Of a stretch of DNA of 64,000 nt, positions 54,214 to 62,719 are shown one piece after another. Source of the DNA: UKL13-2 sp044229235 (GTDB taxonomy: Bacteria > Pseudomonadota > Gammaproteobacteria > Burkholderiales > Usitatibacteraceae); NCBI GenBank assembly GCA_044229235.1, contig JBGATH010000017.1, forward strand, positions 18,765 through 82,764. The letters run 5' to 3'. Every line of letters begins with the position of its first letter. The first letter of the stretch is position 1. Under the pieces are notes generated by a model, which did no database searches, had not been told where the DNA came from, and saw only the letters and a list, made by a program, of their open reading frames with translations. Both the position numbers and the translations under genes were made by a program.

Positions 54214-54273
54214 AAACCCCAGCACTGGCGCGGCTCCCAGGCCATTTTGCCTTCGGGATGCCCGCCAAATGGT
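54214..54273 (+). repeat. Dispersed intergenic repeat, copy C
   Basis: Starts AAACCCCAGCACTGGCGCGG and ends CCCGCCAAATGG. It shares TGGCGCGGCT with copy B and CGCCAAATGG with copy A. Lies 8 bases beyond the long inverted repeat and 24 bases before the smpB stop. Confidence 0.62.
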
Positions 54274-54296
54274 GATCTACGATATTTTGCGCGGGC

Positions 54297-54743
54297 TCAG
54301 ACGCGTTTTTTCATGAGCTGTTCCTGCTCGCGCTTCCAGTCTTTTTCCTTTTCCGTGTCGCGCTTGTCGTGCTGTTTCTTGCCCTTGGCCAGGCCGATCT
54401 CGAGTTTGACCATGCCCTTTGAGAAATGCAGGTTGAGCGGCACCAGCGTGTAACCGCGTTGCTCGACCTTGCCGATCAGCTTGTCGATTTCGTCGTGCTT
54501 CAGCAGCAGCTTGCGGGTGCGCACCGGGTCGGGATTGACATGGGTCGAGGCGGCGGTGAGTGGCGAGATATGTGCGCCGATGAGGTAGAACGCGCCCTGT
54601 TTGAGGATGACGTAACCTTCCTTGATCTGCACATGGCCGGCGCGGATAGATTTCACCTCCCAGCCTTCGAGAACCAGCCCCGCTTCGTAACGATCCTCGA
54701 TGAAATAGTCGAAGAATGCCTTCTTGTTTTCAACAATGCTCAT
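54297..54743 (-). CDS. smpB: SsrA-binding protein SmpB
   Basis: 148 residues. Binds tmRNA for rescue of stalled ribosomes. Blocks: NKKAFFDYFIEDRYEAGLVL, EGWEVKSIRAGHVQIKEGYV, HISPLTAAS and a basic C-terminal tail (KDWKREQEQLMKKRV). The tmRNA gene itself is not in this window. Divergent from ratA. Confidence 0.97.
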   Translation of the reverse strand: MSIVENKKAFFDYFIEDRYEAGLVLEGWEVKSIRAGHVQIKEGYVILKQGAFYLIGAHISPLTAASTHVNPDPVRTRKLLLKHDEIDKLIGKVEQRGYTLVPLNLHFSKGMVKLEIGLAKGKKQHDKRDTEKEKDWKREQEQLMKKRV

Positions 54744-54782
54744 GGGTGAATTTTATCCGATGCGGGCAGGCGGGCCGGCGAC

Positions 54783-54797
54783 GGCTAGAATCTAGCC
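54783..54797. promoter_or_regulatory. 15-bp palindrome over the probable ratA -10 box
   Basis: GGCTAGA-A-TCTAGCC is a perfect palindrome with a single central base, 24 bases before the ratA ATG. It contains TAGAAT, a good -10 box. Either an operator, or a hairpin too tight to fold; the overlap with the promoter favours a protein site. Confidence 0.4.
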
Positions 54798-54820
54798 TTG
54801 CAACCTGCAAAGATTGGTTC

Positions 54821-55258
54821 ATGCCGTTCGTCCAGAAAACCGCGCTGGTGCCTTACGCCGCCGAACGCATGTTCGCGCTGGTGGCCGACTTTGAGCGCTA
54901 TGCGGAATTCCTGCCCTGGTGTGCCGGCGCCGAAGTGCTGGAACGGACCGATGCAACCGTGCTGGCTCGCATTCATATCGACTATCGCGGCATCAAGCAG
55001 TCGTTCAGCACCGAGAACATCAATCGGCCCGGCGAGTCGATCGACATGCGATTGCGCGACGGCCCGTTCCAGAAACTCGAAGGGGTGTGGACCTTCCACG
55101 CCCTTGCGCCCGAAGCCTGCAAGATCGAGCTGACGCTCGACTATGCCTTCGCCAACGCGCTGCTTGAAAAGGCGGTCGGCCCGGTGTTCTCGATGATTTC
55201 CAACACCATGGTGGAACGTTTCGTCAGCCGTGCCGAGCAGCTCTATAAATCAACATGA
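54821..55258 (+). CDS. ratA: RatA-type START-domain protein (COQ10-like)
   Basis: 145 residues of the polyketide-cyclase/START fold: YAAERMFALVADFERYAEFL, PWCAGAEVLERTDATVLARI and GPFQKLEGVWTFHALAP. Relatives bind ubiquinone (COQ10) or, in E. coli, inhibit 70S assembly (RatA). The ATG at 54821 fits the family start. Overlaps ratB by ATGA; smpB, ratA and ratB are neighbours in E. coli too. Confidence 0.93.
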   Translation: MPFVQKTALVPYAAERMFALVADFERYAEFLPWCAGAEVLERTDATVLARIHIDYRGIKQSFSTENINRPGESIDMRLRDGPFQKLEGVWTFHALAPEACKIELTLDYAFANALLEKAVGPVFSMISNTMVERFVSRAEQLYKST

Positions 55259-55518
55259 CCACCATCGCAATTCGCCTTGCGGATGCGCGCGCCGAGCCGC
55301 CGGTTGAACGCGACACAACGGTGGATGCGGGCGTGACCATCAAGGCCTTCCTCGCCAGCCTCTCGCCTTGCGCGCAGGGATGCCCTTGCGGTGTGTGGGG
55401 CAAACGGGTGGCGGAAAACTACGTGCTGCGCGCAGGCGACCGGGTCGAAATCTATCGGCCGTTGCTGGCCGATCCGAAGGAAGCCCGGCGTCGCCGGGCG
55501 CGCGCTGCCACCGGCTGA
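55255..55518 (+). CDS. ratB: RnfH family ubiquitin-fold protein
   Basis: 87 residues. Typical ending block LRAGDRVEIYRPLLADPKEA followed by RRRRARA, and CGVWGKRVAENYVLRAG in the middle, as in the RnfH/RatB (UPF0125) family. Function not settled. It starts within the ratA stop codon (ATGA). Confidence 0.93.
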   Translation: MTTIAIRLADARAEPPVERDTTVDAGVTIKAFLASLSPCAQGCPCGVWGKRVAENYVLRAGDRVEIYRPLLADPKEARRRRARAATG

Positions 55519-55545
55519 TTTCCGCCCGGCCGACAGGCAGCGCGG

Positions 55546-57144
55546 CTACTTCTTGCCGATGACCTCGAAGCGCAGTCCGGTCCAGTCCGGCCCTTTGCGC
55601 AGCACGCGATTGATGCGCACGCGGAACTGCAACAGCTTTGTAGGCAGGCTGAACACGTTCTTCAGGCCGAAGTCGCCTGCAGGCAGGACGAGGATATCGG
55701 CCTTGCCGTACTGGTCGCGGCCCGGCAGGTACATGGCCTCGACTGGCGGGCTGCTTGCATCCGGCTCTTCGTCACGTGGATGGTTGTAGCGCGCCAGCAC
55801 CACCGGCAACGGGCGGTATGACAGGATCTCGACGCCGAGCAGGGTCTCGCCGACGGTGCGCTGTGTCAGTTTTCGCACGATGACGCCCAGCATGAAATTG
55901 CGAAATCCGTCAGGCTTGATGGCCAGGAGTTGGCCGACGCCGACGCGCTCGCCGCTGGCGCGGTCGATCATCAGGCCCATGCCTTTCGAACTCATGTCAT
56001 GCACCTTCCAGCGTTTGCTCTCGAGGTCGGGCTGCGCGCTTGCGGCAGCTGACACGGCGGCAGCGTCATCGTTGACCAGGCTGAGGCCGGCGGGCGCTTC
56101 GGCGGCGGGGCCGTCAATGCTGCCTGCGGCCGCATTGACGATCACCTGGCGCGCCGCATTGAACCCCAGGTGCACTTCCGCCACCAGCCCGGAGACCGGC
56201 ATGCGCTCCTCGATGCGTGAGGCACTTGCCTGCAGCAGCGTCGCGTACAGGCGCTCGATGGCGGAGAGCAGCGCCACATGCTCCTCCATCGGGAAGTGAT
56301 TGGGTGCGCCCCGGCCGTGGTACGGGTTGCCGGCGCGCAATTCGGTGCGCACCGCCTCCATCTGTTCCTTGAGCCCTTCGACGCGCACGTAGCGGTAGCC
56401 GGGCGGTGCCTTGCTGCCGGTGACCAGCTGCATGCCTGCCATGGCATCGAGGTCGACAAACAGCGCGTGCGCACGCGGCATGTAGTTCTGGTCCAGCGCG
56501 TAATCAGGTGTCCATTCGGCCAGCCAGCCATCGGCGATCTCGATCTGCTGCATCGTCAGGCTGCCGGTGTTGAGCACTTCGAGCAGCAAGGCGCGCAGAT
56601 ACAGCGCGAGAATGGTGGTCTGGTATTGCGCCTCTTCGTTGAACAGCGCCATCGGCGTGATCGCAAAGCCGTGCTGATCGGCAAACCGGTACAGGCCGTG
56701 CAGGTCCGGCCAGAGCGTCGGCTTTACCGGTTCGTGCCGGAAAAAACACCACTTGATTGCCGCGCCATGGTGATAAAGCGCGAAGGCGATGACCTGTTGC
56801 AGCAGCGGATCCTGCTCGCCGTGCGACCACTCGCCACGCCGCGCCACCAGTCCTTCGAGCGTTTTTGCCGCCACGCTGTGCAGTACATTCAGGTCGCGCG
56901 CAAACTGCACCGCCTCGGTCTTGCCGGTGTTGGCGAAGAACCAGCGCTTGTCTGCCTGTATCACCGGGTACAGGCTGTTTTCAAACGTCATCAGCTCGCG
57001 AATATTGTCCGGCGAGAGCGGGGCGGGTGCGTCGGCATGGGTCTTGAACGCGGCGATGATGCTCGCGCGTTGCTCACGGCGCAGGATCGACAGCGCGCCG
57101 GTATGCGCGGCCGCGGTCAGTGAGGAAAAAACGCCAGTAACCAA
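55546..57144 (-). CDS. Large protein with C-terminal PilZ-like domain, partner of FimV-like protein
   Basis: 532 residues, probably starting with TTG at 57144, where AGGTGACGAC precedes; no ATG is available near. The N-terminal 340 residues are mainly helical (ENSLYPVIQADKRWFFANTG, YLRALLLEVLNTGSLTMQQI) and unrecognised. The C-terminal part holds KRWKVHDMSSKGMGLMIDRA and FMLGVIVRKLTQ, similar to a PilZ core with its D-x-S-x-x-G turn. However, the RxxxR motif for cyclic di-GMP is not evident. It follows the FimV-like gene by eight bases. A signalling or polar-organisation role is inference. Confidence 0.65.
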   Translation of the reverse strand: MVTGVFSSLTAAAHTGALSILRREQRASIIAAFKTHADAPAPLSPDNIRELMTFENSLYPVIQADKRWFFANTGKTEAVQFARDLNVLHSVAAKTLEGLVARRGEWSHGEQDPLLQQVIAFALYHHGAAIKWCFFRHEPVKPTLWPDLHGLYRFADQHGFAITPMALFNEEAQYQTTILALYLRALLLEVLNTGSLTMQQIEIADGWLAEWTPDYALDQNYMPRAHALFVDLDAMAGMQLVTGSKAPPGYRYVRVEGLKEQMEAVRTELRAGNPYHGRGAPNHFPMEEHVALLSAIERLYATLLQASASRIEERMPVSGLVAEVHLGFNAARQVIVNAAAGSIDGPAAEAPAGLSLVNDDAAAVSAAASAQPDLESKRWKVHDMSSKGMGLMIDRASGERVGVGQLLAIKPDGFRNFMLGVIVRKLTQRTVGETLLGVEILSYRPLPVVLARYNHPRDEEPDASSPPVEAMYLPGRDQYGKADILVLPAGDFGLKNVFSLPTKLLQFRVRINRVLRKGPDWTGLRFEVIGKK

Positions 57145-57152
57145 GTCGTCAC

Positions 57153-59582
57153 CTATCGGGCGGGAGTGGCGCCGGCTGCGAGGCGCGCCGTGATGGATTC
57201 GAAGTCCGGCCGGTCGACGCCGTGATCGTCAAACAGCGCCAGCCTGAGGTCGGAAGTGAGCGCCTCCGACGTGAAATCCATGGGCGCATTCAGCCAGTTC
57301 TCGGCCACCGGATCAAAATGCATCTCACCGGCCAGCGCATCGCGACCGGCCGCGGCGAACAGCGTATTGGTCGGATCGAGTTCATGCCCGATGTGCCGCA
57401 CCTTGGGCCACGCGGGGCTGTTGCCGAACAGCACGTAAAACTTGCTGGCCAGCTCAGCGAATTCGGCCACCATGTTTTCCAGGCGGAATATTTCGAACTG
57501 TGCCAGCCAGAAGCGCGTCTCCTGCGGCCGTTCCTCGACGCCAAAAGTCAGCAGTTCGCAGGCTTTGTCGAGATGGTCTTCCTCGTAGTAGAGGCGTGCC
57601 GCATTGATCACCGAGTCGGCGTCGTCGATCGATACCGTGTGCGTCATCAGCTCCGGATAACGCTCGTACATGTACTGCAGCCGGCGGACCCGATCCTCGC
57701 CTGGCTTGTCGTCCAGGCCAACCGGAAAATCGACCTGCGTAGCCGGTGAGACATCCAGGTCAAAGCGCGCCGGCGAGTCATCGACATTGACCGGGCTGTC
57801 GAGCTTGAGCGTCACGTCGAACGACTGCTGGTCGGTATCGCCCTGCGCCAATGCTGGCTTGGCAATGGCGGGTTCCCGCTGGGCGGGTGCGGCATCGTCG
57901 TTGCGCTGCGGCGAAGGCTCGCGAGCCACGGCGCGGCGTAAATCTCGTTTCGCCTGCAGTGCGGCGATCTCTTCTTCCGGCGAATGGTCTGCTGCCTGGT
58001 CTGATGAAGTTGAGGCCAGGACATTGCCGGCCTGATACGATGGCTTGCGACGCCGCGACCAAAACAGCAGGCCCACCAGCGCAACGGTGACGGCAGCGAT
58101 GCCGGCAAGCACCGGCGTTGAGCCAAGCATGGCGACCCAGTCGCTGTCCGCATTCATCCCCTTGCCCGGGTTTTCCGTTGGGGCGGGTGTGGAGACTTTC
58201 ACGCCGGCAATCGGTGCTGCCGGGCTGGCGGGAGCAACAACTGGCGCACTTGCACTCGCGCTTGCTGCCGCGCTGGCAGGCGCGGGGGCCGGTGCGGCCA
58301 CCGGCGCCCTTGCCGGCGCGGCCGCAGGTGGCGGCGACGTAACTTCCGCCCGGGGCACCGGTGCAGCCTGCGCTGGCACCGCAGCGGGCGCAGCGGCTTT
58401 GGCGGCGGCTGGCGGGCTGATGCCGGACGATGCTTTCAGCTGGAGTTCGTTGATGCGTGCCTCCAGTTGCCGAATGGTGTTGCGCAAGGAAAGCAGCGCA
58501 GCTTGGCGGTCGTCCGCATCCAGCAGAAGTTGCTTCTCACGCATTGCCCGGCGGTCGGCTTCGCTGACATTGCGGCTGCGCGAGAGATCGATTTCTGCGC
58601 CGGAAAGCTTCAGCCGGAATCCCGCCTCTGCCGGTGCTTTCGGCACGGGCGCGCTAGCCGGCGGGCGTTTTTCCGGCTGTGGCATCGCGGTGATGGCGGC
58701 GGGCTTGCGCGTTTCCTCACGCGGCAGCACAGGTTTGGCCGCAGTCGCTTTGGTCGGCGAAGTTGGCCTGGCCGTGCGCGTTTCCGGCTTCGCGGATGGC
58801 GCCGCTCCCGGCACGGGTAAGGCCGACAGTTTCTTCAGGTCAGGCATGCCGAGCTGGGCGTTTTCTTCGAGCGGAACGTCGTCGCCAACGCCGGCGAGCG
58901 ATGCATTCAGCGCGCGCAATTCGGTGATGTAGAGGTCCTGGCGCGCGCGGCTCCTGGGGTAGATGGCTTGAGCCAGTTTGCGCATGGTGTCACCCGCGCG
59001 CACCGTCCATTGGCCCGGCACGGCCACCGGTCCTGCGGGCCGCGCGGCTTCCGCAGGGACCTCGCTTGCCACGCGCGCCACAGGCGCCGGCAGTGGCTGC
59101 GGCGCAGCCTGTATCGAAGGTTGGTTTGCGGGAAGTGGAGCAGCAGGCGCCGGGAATGAAATGACGTTGGGGGCGAAGCCGGACAGCGCCTTCAGGTCGG
59201 GCAATACCAGCTGAAGCGCCACCGGCATGGGCGCATCCTCCGGCAGGCTGGCGACATCCGGATTCAGCGACCGCACCGCCGCGATGTACTGCGCCTGGCG
59301 CGCACGGTTGCGCGGATGAATGCCTTTCGCCAGCGAGCGCAGCGTGTCGCCGGCGTAAACCGTCCAGCGGCCTGCGGAAGCCGGCGCTATGCCACGCGGG
59401 TTTGTGCCAGCCGCCGTCGATTGGTTGTCGCCGGCGGCCTTGGCCCCCGGTTCCGCCTGGGAACTGGCAGCGACGACGAACGTTCCGGAAATGGCCAGTG
59501 CCAGTGCCGGCCAGGCCAATGCGCGGACGCTGCCGCGACGCCGGACGGGGCGGGGTCGGCGGGCACCGTCACGCCCCTCCAT
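57153..59582 (-). CDS. FimV/HubP-like membrane protein with two LysM-type modules
   Basis: 809 residues. A signal/anchor near residue 20-40 is followed by two copies of a LysM/FimV-type module: RWTVYAGDTLRSLAKGIHPR with SLNPDVASLPED, and QWTVRAGDTMRKLAQAIYPR with LNASLAGVGDD. Then come a Pro/Ala-rich linker, a coiled coil (EKQLLLDADDRQAALLSLRN), a membrane helix near 490-510 (VAMLGSTPVLAGIAAVTVAL) and a C-terminal TPR-like end (LYYEEDHLDKACELLTFGVE). FimV/HubP proteins bind peptidoglycan and organise the cell pole and type IV pili. The gene lies three bases after the DUF4124 stop. No asd gene is next to it, unlike canonical fimV. Confidence 0.83.
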   Translation of the reverse strand: MEGRDGARRPRPVRRRGSVRALAWPALALAISGTFVVAASSQAEPGAKAAGDNQSTAAGTNPRGIAPASAGRWTVYAGDTLRSLAKGIHPRNRARQAQYIAAVRSLNPDVASLPEDAPMPVALQLVLPDLKALSGFAPNVISFPAPAAPLPANQPSIQAAPQPLPAPVARVASEVPAEAARPAGPVAVPGQWTVRAGDTMRKLAQAIYPRSRARQDLYITELRALNASLAGVGDDVPLEENAQLGMPDLKKLSALPVPGAAPSAKPETRTARPTSPTKATAAKPVLPREETRKPAAITAMPQPEKRPPASAPVPKAPAEAGFRLKLSGAEIDLSRSRNVSEADRRAMREKQLLLDADDRQAALLSLRNTIRQLEARINELQLKASSGISPPAAAKAAAPAAVPAQAAPVPRAEVTSPPPAAAPARAPVAAPAPAPASAAASASASAPVVAPASPAAPIAGVKVSTPAPTENPGKGMNADSDWVAMLGSTPVLAGIAAVTVALVGLLFWSRRRKPSYQAGNVLASTSSDQAADHSPEEEIAALQAKRDLRRAVAREPSPQRNDDAAPAQREPAIAKPALAQGDTDQQSFDVTLKLDSPVNVDDSPARFDLDVSPATQVDFPVGLDDKPGEDRVRRLQYMYERYPELMTHTVSIDDADSVINAARLYYEEDHLDKACELLTFGVEERPQETRFWLAQFEIFRLENMVAEFAELASKFYVLFGNSPAWPKVRHIGHELDPTNTLFAAAGRDALAGEMHFDPVAENWLNAPMDFTSEALTSDLRLALFDDHGVDRPDFESITARLAAGATPAR

Positions 59583-59585
59583 CTG

Positions 59586-60068
59586 TCAGCTCTTGCAGGT
59601 CGCGGCGATAAGCTCGCGCGCCTTGGCCTTGTCGGCGAGGCGTTGCTCCTCGCCAACAATTTCGCGCTCGCCCTTTTCATTGAAGCGATAAATCGGCCGG
59701 CCGGTTTCCAGGTCGAACAGCGATGCGCGGGTCTGGCGGCAGATATCCTCGTTGTTCTTGGCAACCTTCTCCGCCTCGGCATCCTTCTTGGCCTTGTCGG
59801 CCTCGTTGCTTCGCCGCTTGTCGAAGTCCTTGGCGCGTTCCTGCAGGGTCTTGCCGGCCGGCGCGGGGGCCGCGGATTCGCTGGGTGTGGCGGAAGTTCC
59901 GGTCTCCACTTTTTTCGGGTCGGCCTTGGCCGCACCCGGCGGCGGCGGCGTGTCGGTGTACTGCACCTTGCCGTCTTTGTCGACCCACTTGTAGACCTGC
60001 GCCGCCACAGTCGCGGTCGCCAGCAATATCGCCAGCGCAATGAACAACTGGATGGGGGATTTCATCAT
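59586..60068 (-). CDS. DUF4124 periplasmic protein
   Basis: 160 residues. Signal peptide FIALAILLATATVAAQ, then VYKWVDKDGKVQYTDTPPPP, the DUF4124 hallmark, and a charged helix (QERAKDFDKRRSNEADKAKK). A late C-x(n)-C (ICRQTR, AATCKS) may form a disulfide. AGGAG stands before the first of two ATGs. Function unknown; probably in one operon with the FimV-like and PilZ-like genes. Confidence 0.9.
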   Translation of the reverse strand: MMKSPIQLFIALAILLATATVAAQVYKWVDKDGKVQYTDTPPPPGAAKADPKKVETGTSATPSESAAPAPAGKTLQERAKDFDKRRSNEADKAKKDAEAEKVAKNNEDICRQTRASLFDLETGRPIYRFNEKGEREIVGEEQRLADKAKARELIAATCKS

Positions 60069-60096
60069 GTCTCTCCTCTTGGTTCCGCTCTCGTCA

Positions 60097-60450
60097 TCAC
60101 CACGTGACCGGCGGTGCTGACGTTTGTTTTATCGACAACTCACACAAGGTCACGGCCTCGCGTGCATGGGTCAATGTGGCGGTGCTGTCGAACACCCTGG
60201 CTGCCGCACGCGCCTTGGCAAGCTCGTCGACGGCTGTGGTCCACAGCGCGCGCCGCACACGCGCCTCGATGACGCTTTGCTCGGCTGCCTGCAGTGCCGC
60301 CGCCGCTTCCGCGGTTAGTTCCGACGGGGCCGCAACGGGCGCGATCACAGGCGCGGGTGCGACGACCACCGGGGCCTGTTGCATTGCGCACCCACCCGCC
60401 AGGCACAGCAAAACGCCGACGCCGGCGGTCTTCAAAAGTGCCGCGCGCAT
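60097..60450 (-). CDS. Small lipoprotein with helical repeat region
   Basis: 117 residues from the ATG at 60450, which puts lipobox LAGGC right after the hydrophobic stretch (TAGVGVLLCLAGGCAM); ATGs at 60477 and 60510 are alternatives and none has a clear ribosome site. The mature part is Ala-rich helix (SELTAEAAAALQAAEQSVIE, TAVDELAKARAAARVF). This resembles DUF4398 envelope lipoproteins, an uncertain match. First gene of the FimV-like cluster. Confidence 0.68.
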   Translation of the reverse strand: MRAALLKTAGVGVLLCLAGGCAMQQAPVVVAPAPVIAPVAAPSELTAEAAAALQAAEQSVIEARVRRALWTTAVDELAKARAAARVFDSTATLTHAREAVTLCELSIKQTSAPPVTW

Positions 60451-60610
60451 CGCCGAGGGACAAGCTTGGAAGGGCATCGGGAAAATCGTCAAAAGTATAT
60501 TTTCCGTCAAAGGGTTAGATCAGACACTTCGCCTAATTTCGCTAAGGTATCCGTAAACCGCTTTTGCGTCAACCAAAACTGGCGCGTTTCGAGCCATGGC
60601 AGCGCTCGCG

Positions 60611-60616
60611 TATAAT
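60611..60616 (+). promoter_or_regulatory. guaB promoter -10 box
   Basis: A perfect TATAAT 24 bases before the GTG start; the -35 (TTTCGA at about 60587) is weak. It lies downstream of an in-frame ATG (60596), so that ATG would not be on this transcript and the GTG at 60641 is favoured. Confidence 0.65.
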
Positions 60617-60640
60617 GCCTCTTTTGTCGGAGTCAAAAAC

Positions 60641-62101
60641 GTGAAAGTCGTTAAAAAAGCACTGACGTTCGATGATGTTCTGCTGGTTCCCGCGCATTCC
60701 ACCGTCCTTCCCCGCGACGTTTCGCTCGCTACCCGCCTCACCCCGAAAATCGCCCTGAACATCCCGCTGCTGTCTGCGGCGATGGATACGGTCACGGAAG
60801 CGCGCCTGGCAATCGCGCTGGCGCAAGAGGGTGGCATCGGCATCGTCCACAAGAACATGACCGCGAAAGCACAGGCTTTCGAGGTGTCGAAAGTGAAGCG
60901 CTTCGAGAGCGGCGTGGTCAAGGATCCGGTGACGGTTTCGCCCGCCATGAGCGTGCGCGATGTGATCGCGCTGACCCGCAAGCACCACATTTCCGGCCTG
61001 CCGGTGGTCGACGGCAAGAAGGTTGTCGGCATCGTTACCAATCGCGACCTGCGGTTTGAGACCAAGCTCGACCAGCCGGTGAAAAATGTGATGACTGTGA
61101 AATCGAAGCTCATCACGGTTGCCGAAGGCACCACCCGCGAGCAGGCGCTGGCCTTGATGCACAAGCACCGGCTGGAACGCGTGCTGGTGGTCAACAAGGC
61201 GTTTGAATTGCGCGGCCTCATCACCGTGAAGGACGTATTGAAGTCGAGCGAACACCCGGCCGCGTGCAAGGACGAGATGGGCCGCCTCAGGGTCGGCGCG
61301 GCAGTCGGCATCGGCGAGGGCACGGACGAGCGCGTGGAACTGCTGGTGGAAGCTGGCGTCGATGTGCTGGTGGTCGATACCGCGCATGGCCACTCGAAGA
61401 ATGTGCTCAACCGCATCAAGTGGGTGAAGAAACACTTTCCCAATGTGGAAGTGATCGGCGGTAACGTCGCGACGGCCTCCGGCGCGCTGGCACTGGTGGA
61501 TCACGGCGCGGACTGCGTCAAGGTCGGCATCGGCCCGGGTTCGATCTGCACCACCCGCATCGTCGCCGGTGTGGGGGTGCCGCAAATCACTGCCATCGTC
61601 GATGTTTCCGGCGCGCTGAACGTACATGGCATCCCGTGTATCGCCGACGGCGGCATCCGCTTCTCGGGCGACATGGCCAAGGCGCTGGCGGCCGGCGCGT
61701 CAACCGTGATGCTTGGCGGCATGTTCGCCGGCACCGAGGAAGCGCCGGGCGAAACCGAACTGTTCCAGGGCCGCTCCTACAAGAGTTATCGCGGCATGGG
61801 CTCGGTGGGCGCCATGCAGAAGGGTTCGTCGGACCGCTATTTCCAGGACCCGCAGAACAACGCCGACAAGTTTGTTCCGGAGGGCGTGGAGGGTCGCGTG
61901 CCGTACAAGGGCAGCATGCTCGGTGTGGTGCACCAGCTCACCGGCGGCCTGCGCGCCAGCATGGGATACCTGGGCTGCCGCAGCATTTCCGAGATGCACG
62001 AGCGTGCCGAGTTCGTCGAGATCACTGCCGCCGGCATCCGCGAATCGCATGTGCACGATGTGCAGATCACCAAAGAAGCCCCCAACTATCGCATCGACTG
62101 A
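60641..62101 (+). CDS. guaB: Inosine-5'-monophosphate dehydrogenase
   Basis: 486 residues (E. coli 488), with a GTG start at 60641 and CGGAG eight bases ahead. Oxidises IMP to XMP, the first guanine-specific step. ALTFDDVLLVPAHSTVLPRD is the family start; two CBS domains lie at about 90-205; the catalytic Cys is in GIGPGSICTTRIVAGVG; MGSVGAM and GYLGCRSISEMHERAEF are conserved. guaA, its usual partner, does not follow; a glutathione S-transferase gene does, three bases later. Confidence 0.97.
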   Translation: MKVVKKALTFDDVLLVPAHSTVLPRDVSLATRLTPKIALNIPLLSAAMDTVTEARLAIALAQEGGIGIVHKNMTAKAQAFEVSKVKRFESGVVKDPVTVSPAMSVRDVIALTRKHHISGLPVVDGKKVVGIVTNRDLRFETKLDQPVKNVMTVKSKLITVAEGTTREQALALMHKHRLERVLVVNKAFELRGLITVKDVLKSSEHPAACKDEMGRLRVGAAVGIGEGTDERVELLVEAGVDVLVVDTAHGHSKNVLNRIKWVKKHFPNVEVIGGNVATASGALALVDHGADCVKVGIGPGSICTTRIVAGVGVPQITAIVDVSGALNVHGIPCIADGGIRFSGDMAKALAAGASTVMLGGMFAGTEEAPGETELFQGRSYKSYRGMGSVGAMQKGSSDRYFQDPQNNADKFVPEGVEGRVPYKGSMLGVVHQLTGGLRASMGYLGCRSISEMHERAEFVEITAAGIRESHVHDVQITKEAPNYRID

Positions 62102-62104
62102 TTC

Positions 62105-62719
62105 ATGAAACTTTACGGCTGCAAAGGCTGCGGATCGGCCGCAATCGAAGCGCTGCTGCAAATGGGCGGCAGAGACCATGAGTATGTCGAGGCGGTGCAG
62201 TGGCAGCCGTTCAAGCACCACCCGGACCTGCTGCGCGTGAATCCGCTGGCGCAGGTACCGACCCTGCTGCTGGATGACGGCAGTGTCATGACCGAAAGTG
62301 CCGCCATCATGCTTTGGCTGTGCGAAACAATGCCCGAACTGGTGCCCTCGGAACCGGCCGCGCGCGCCCAGTTCTACCGTTGGATGGTGTTCGTGCCGGC
62401 CAATTTGTACGCCGTGTTTCCGTTCCGCGATTTCCCGGCGAAATGGGTCGACGGTGACGACGCGCAGGAGGCCTTTCGCAACCGTCTGACCGAACGCCTG
62501 CAGCATTTCTGGAAAATCCTCGAGGCCAGTCTGCACCCCTCGCCATACCTGCTCGGCGCGTCGATGTCGGCGCTGGATGTGTACGTGGCCATGGTGTCGC
62601 GCTGGACCCCAGGACGCAAGTGGTTCGCGCAAAACTGCCCGGGCCTGATGGGTGCCGTGCAACTCACGGAACAGCATCCCGTGGTCGCAAAGGTCTGGGA
62701 GAAAAACTTTGGAAAGTAG
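62105..62719 (+). CDS. Glutathione S-transferase family protein
   Basis: 204 residues: a thioredoxin fold (MKLYGCKGCGSAAIEALLQM, NPLAQVPTLLLDDGSVMTES) and a helical domain with YLLGASMSALDVYVAMVSRW. The N-terminal segment carries C-K-G-C where many relatives have S-P-G-S, a CxxC more like glutaredoxins or beta-class GSTs. Cytosolic. It probably shares the guaB transcript. Substrate unknown. Confidence 0.88.
   Translation: MKLYGCKGCGSAAIEALLQMGGRDHEYVEAVQWQPFKHHPDLLRVNPLAQVPTLLLDDGSVMTESAAIMLWLCETMPELVPSEPAARAQFYRWMVFVPANLYAVFPFRDFPAKWVDGDDAQEAFRNRLTERLQHFWKILEASLHPSPYLLGASMSALDVYVAMVSRWTPGRKWFAQNCPGLMGAVQLTEQHPVVAKVWEKNFGK

Noticed and set aside
54049..54296. tmRNA (ssrA) beside smpB
   Set aside because: The gap contains the inverted repeat and repeat copy C but no tmRNA ends or tag reading frame.
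60596..60640. ATG at 60596 as the guaB start
   Set aside because: It lies upstream of the TATAAT box, has no ribosome site and adds residues not seen in the family; GTG at 60641 fits all three points.
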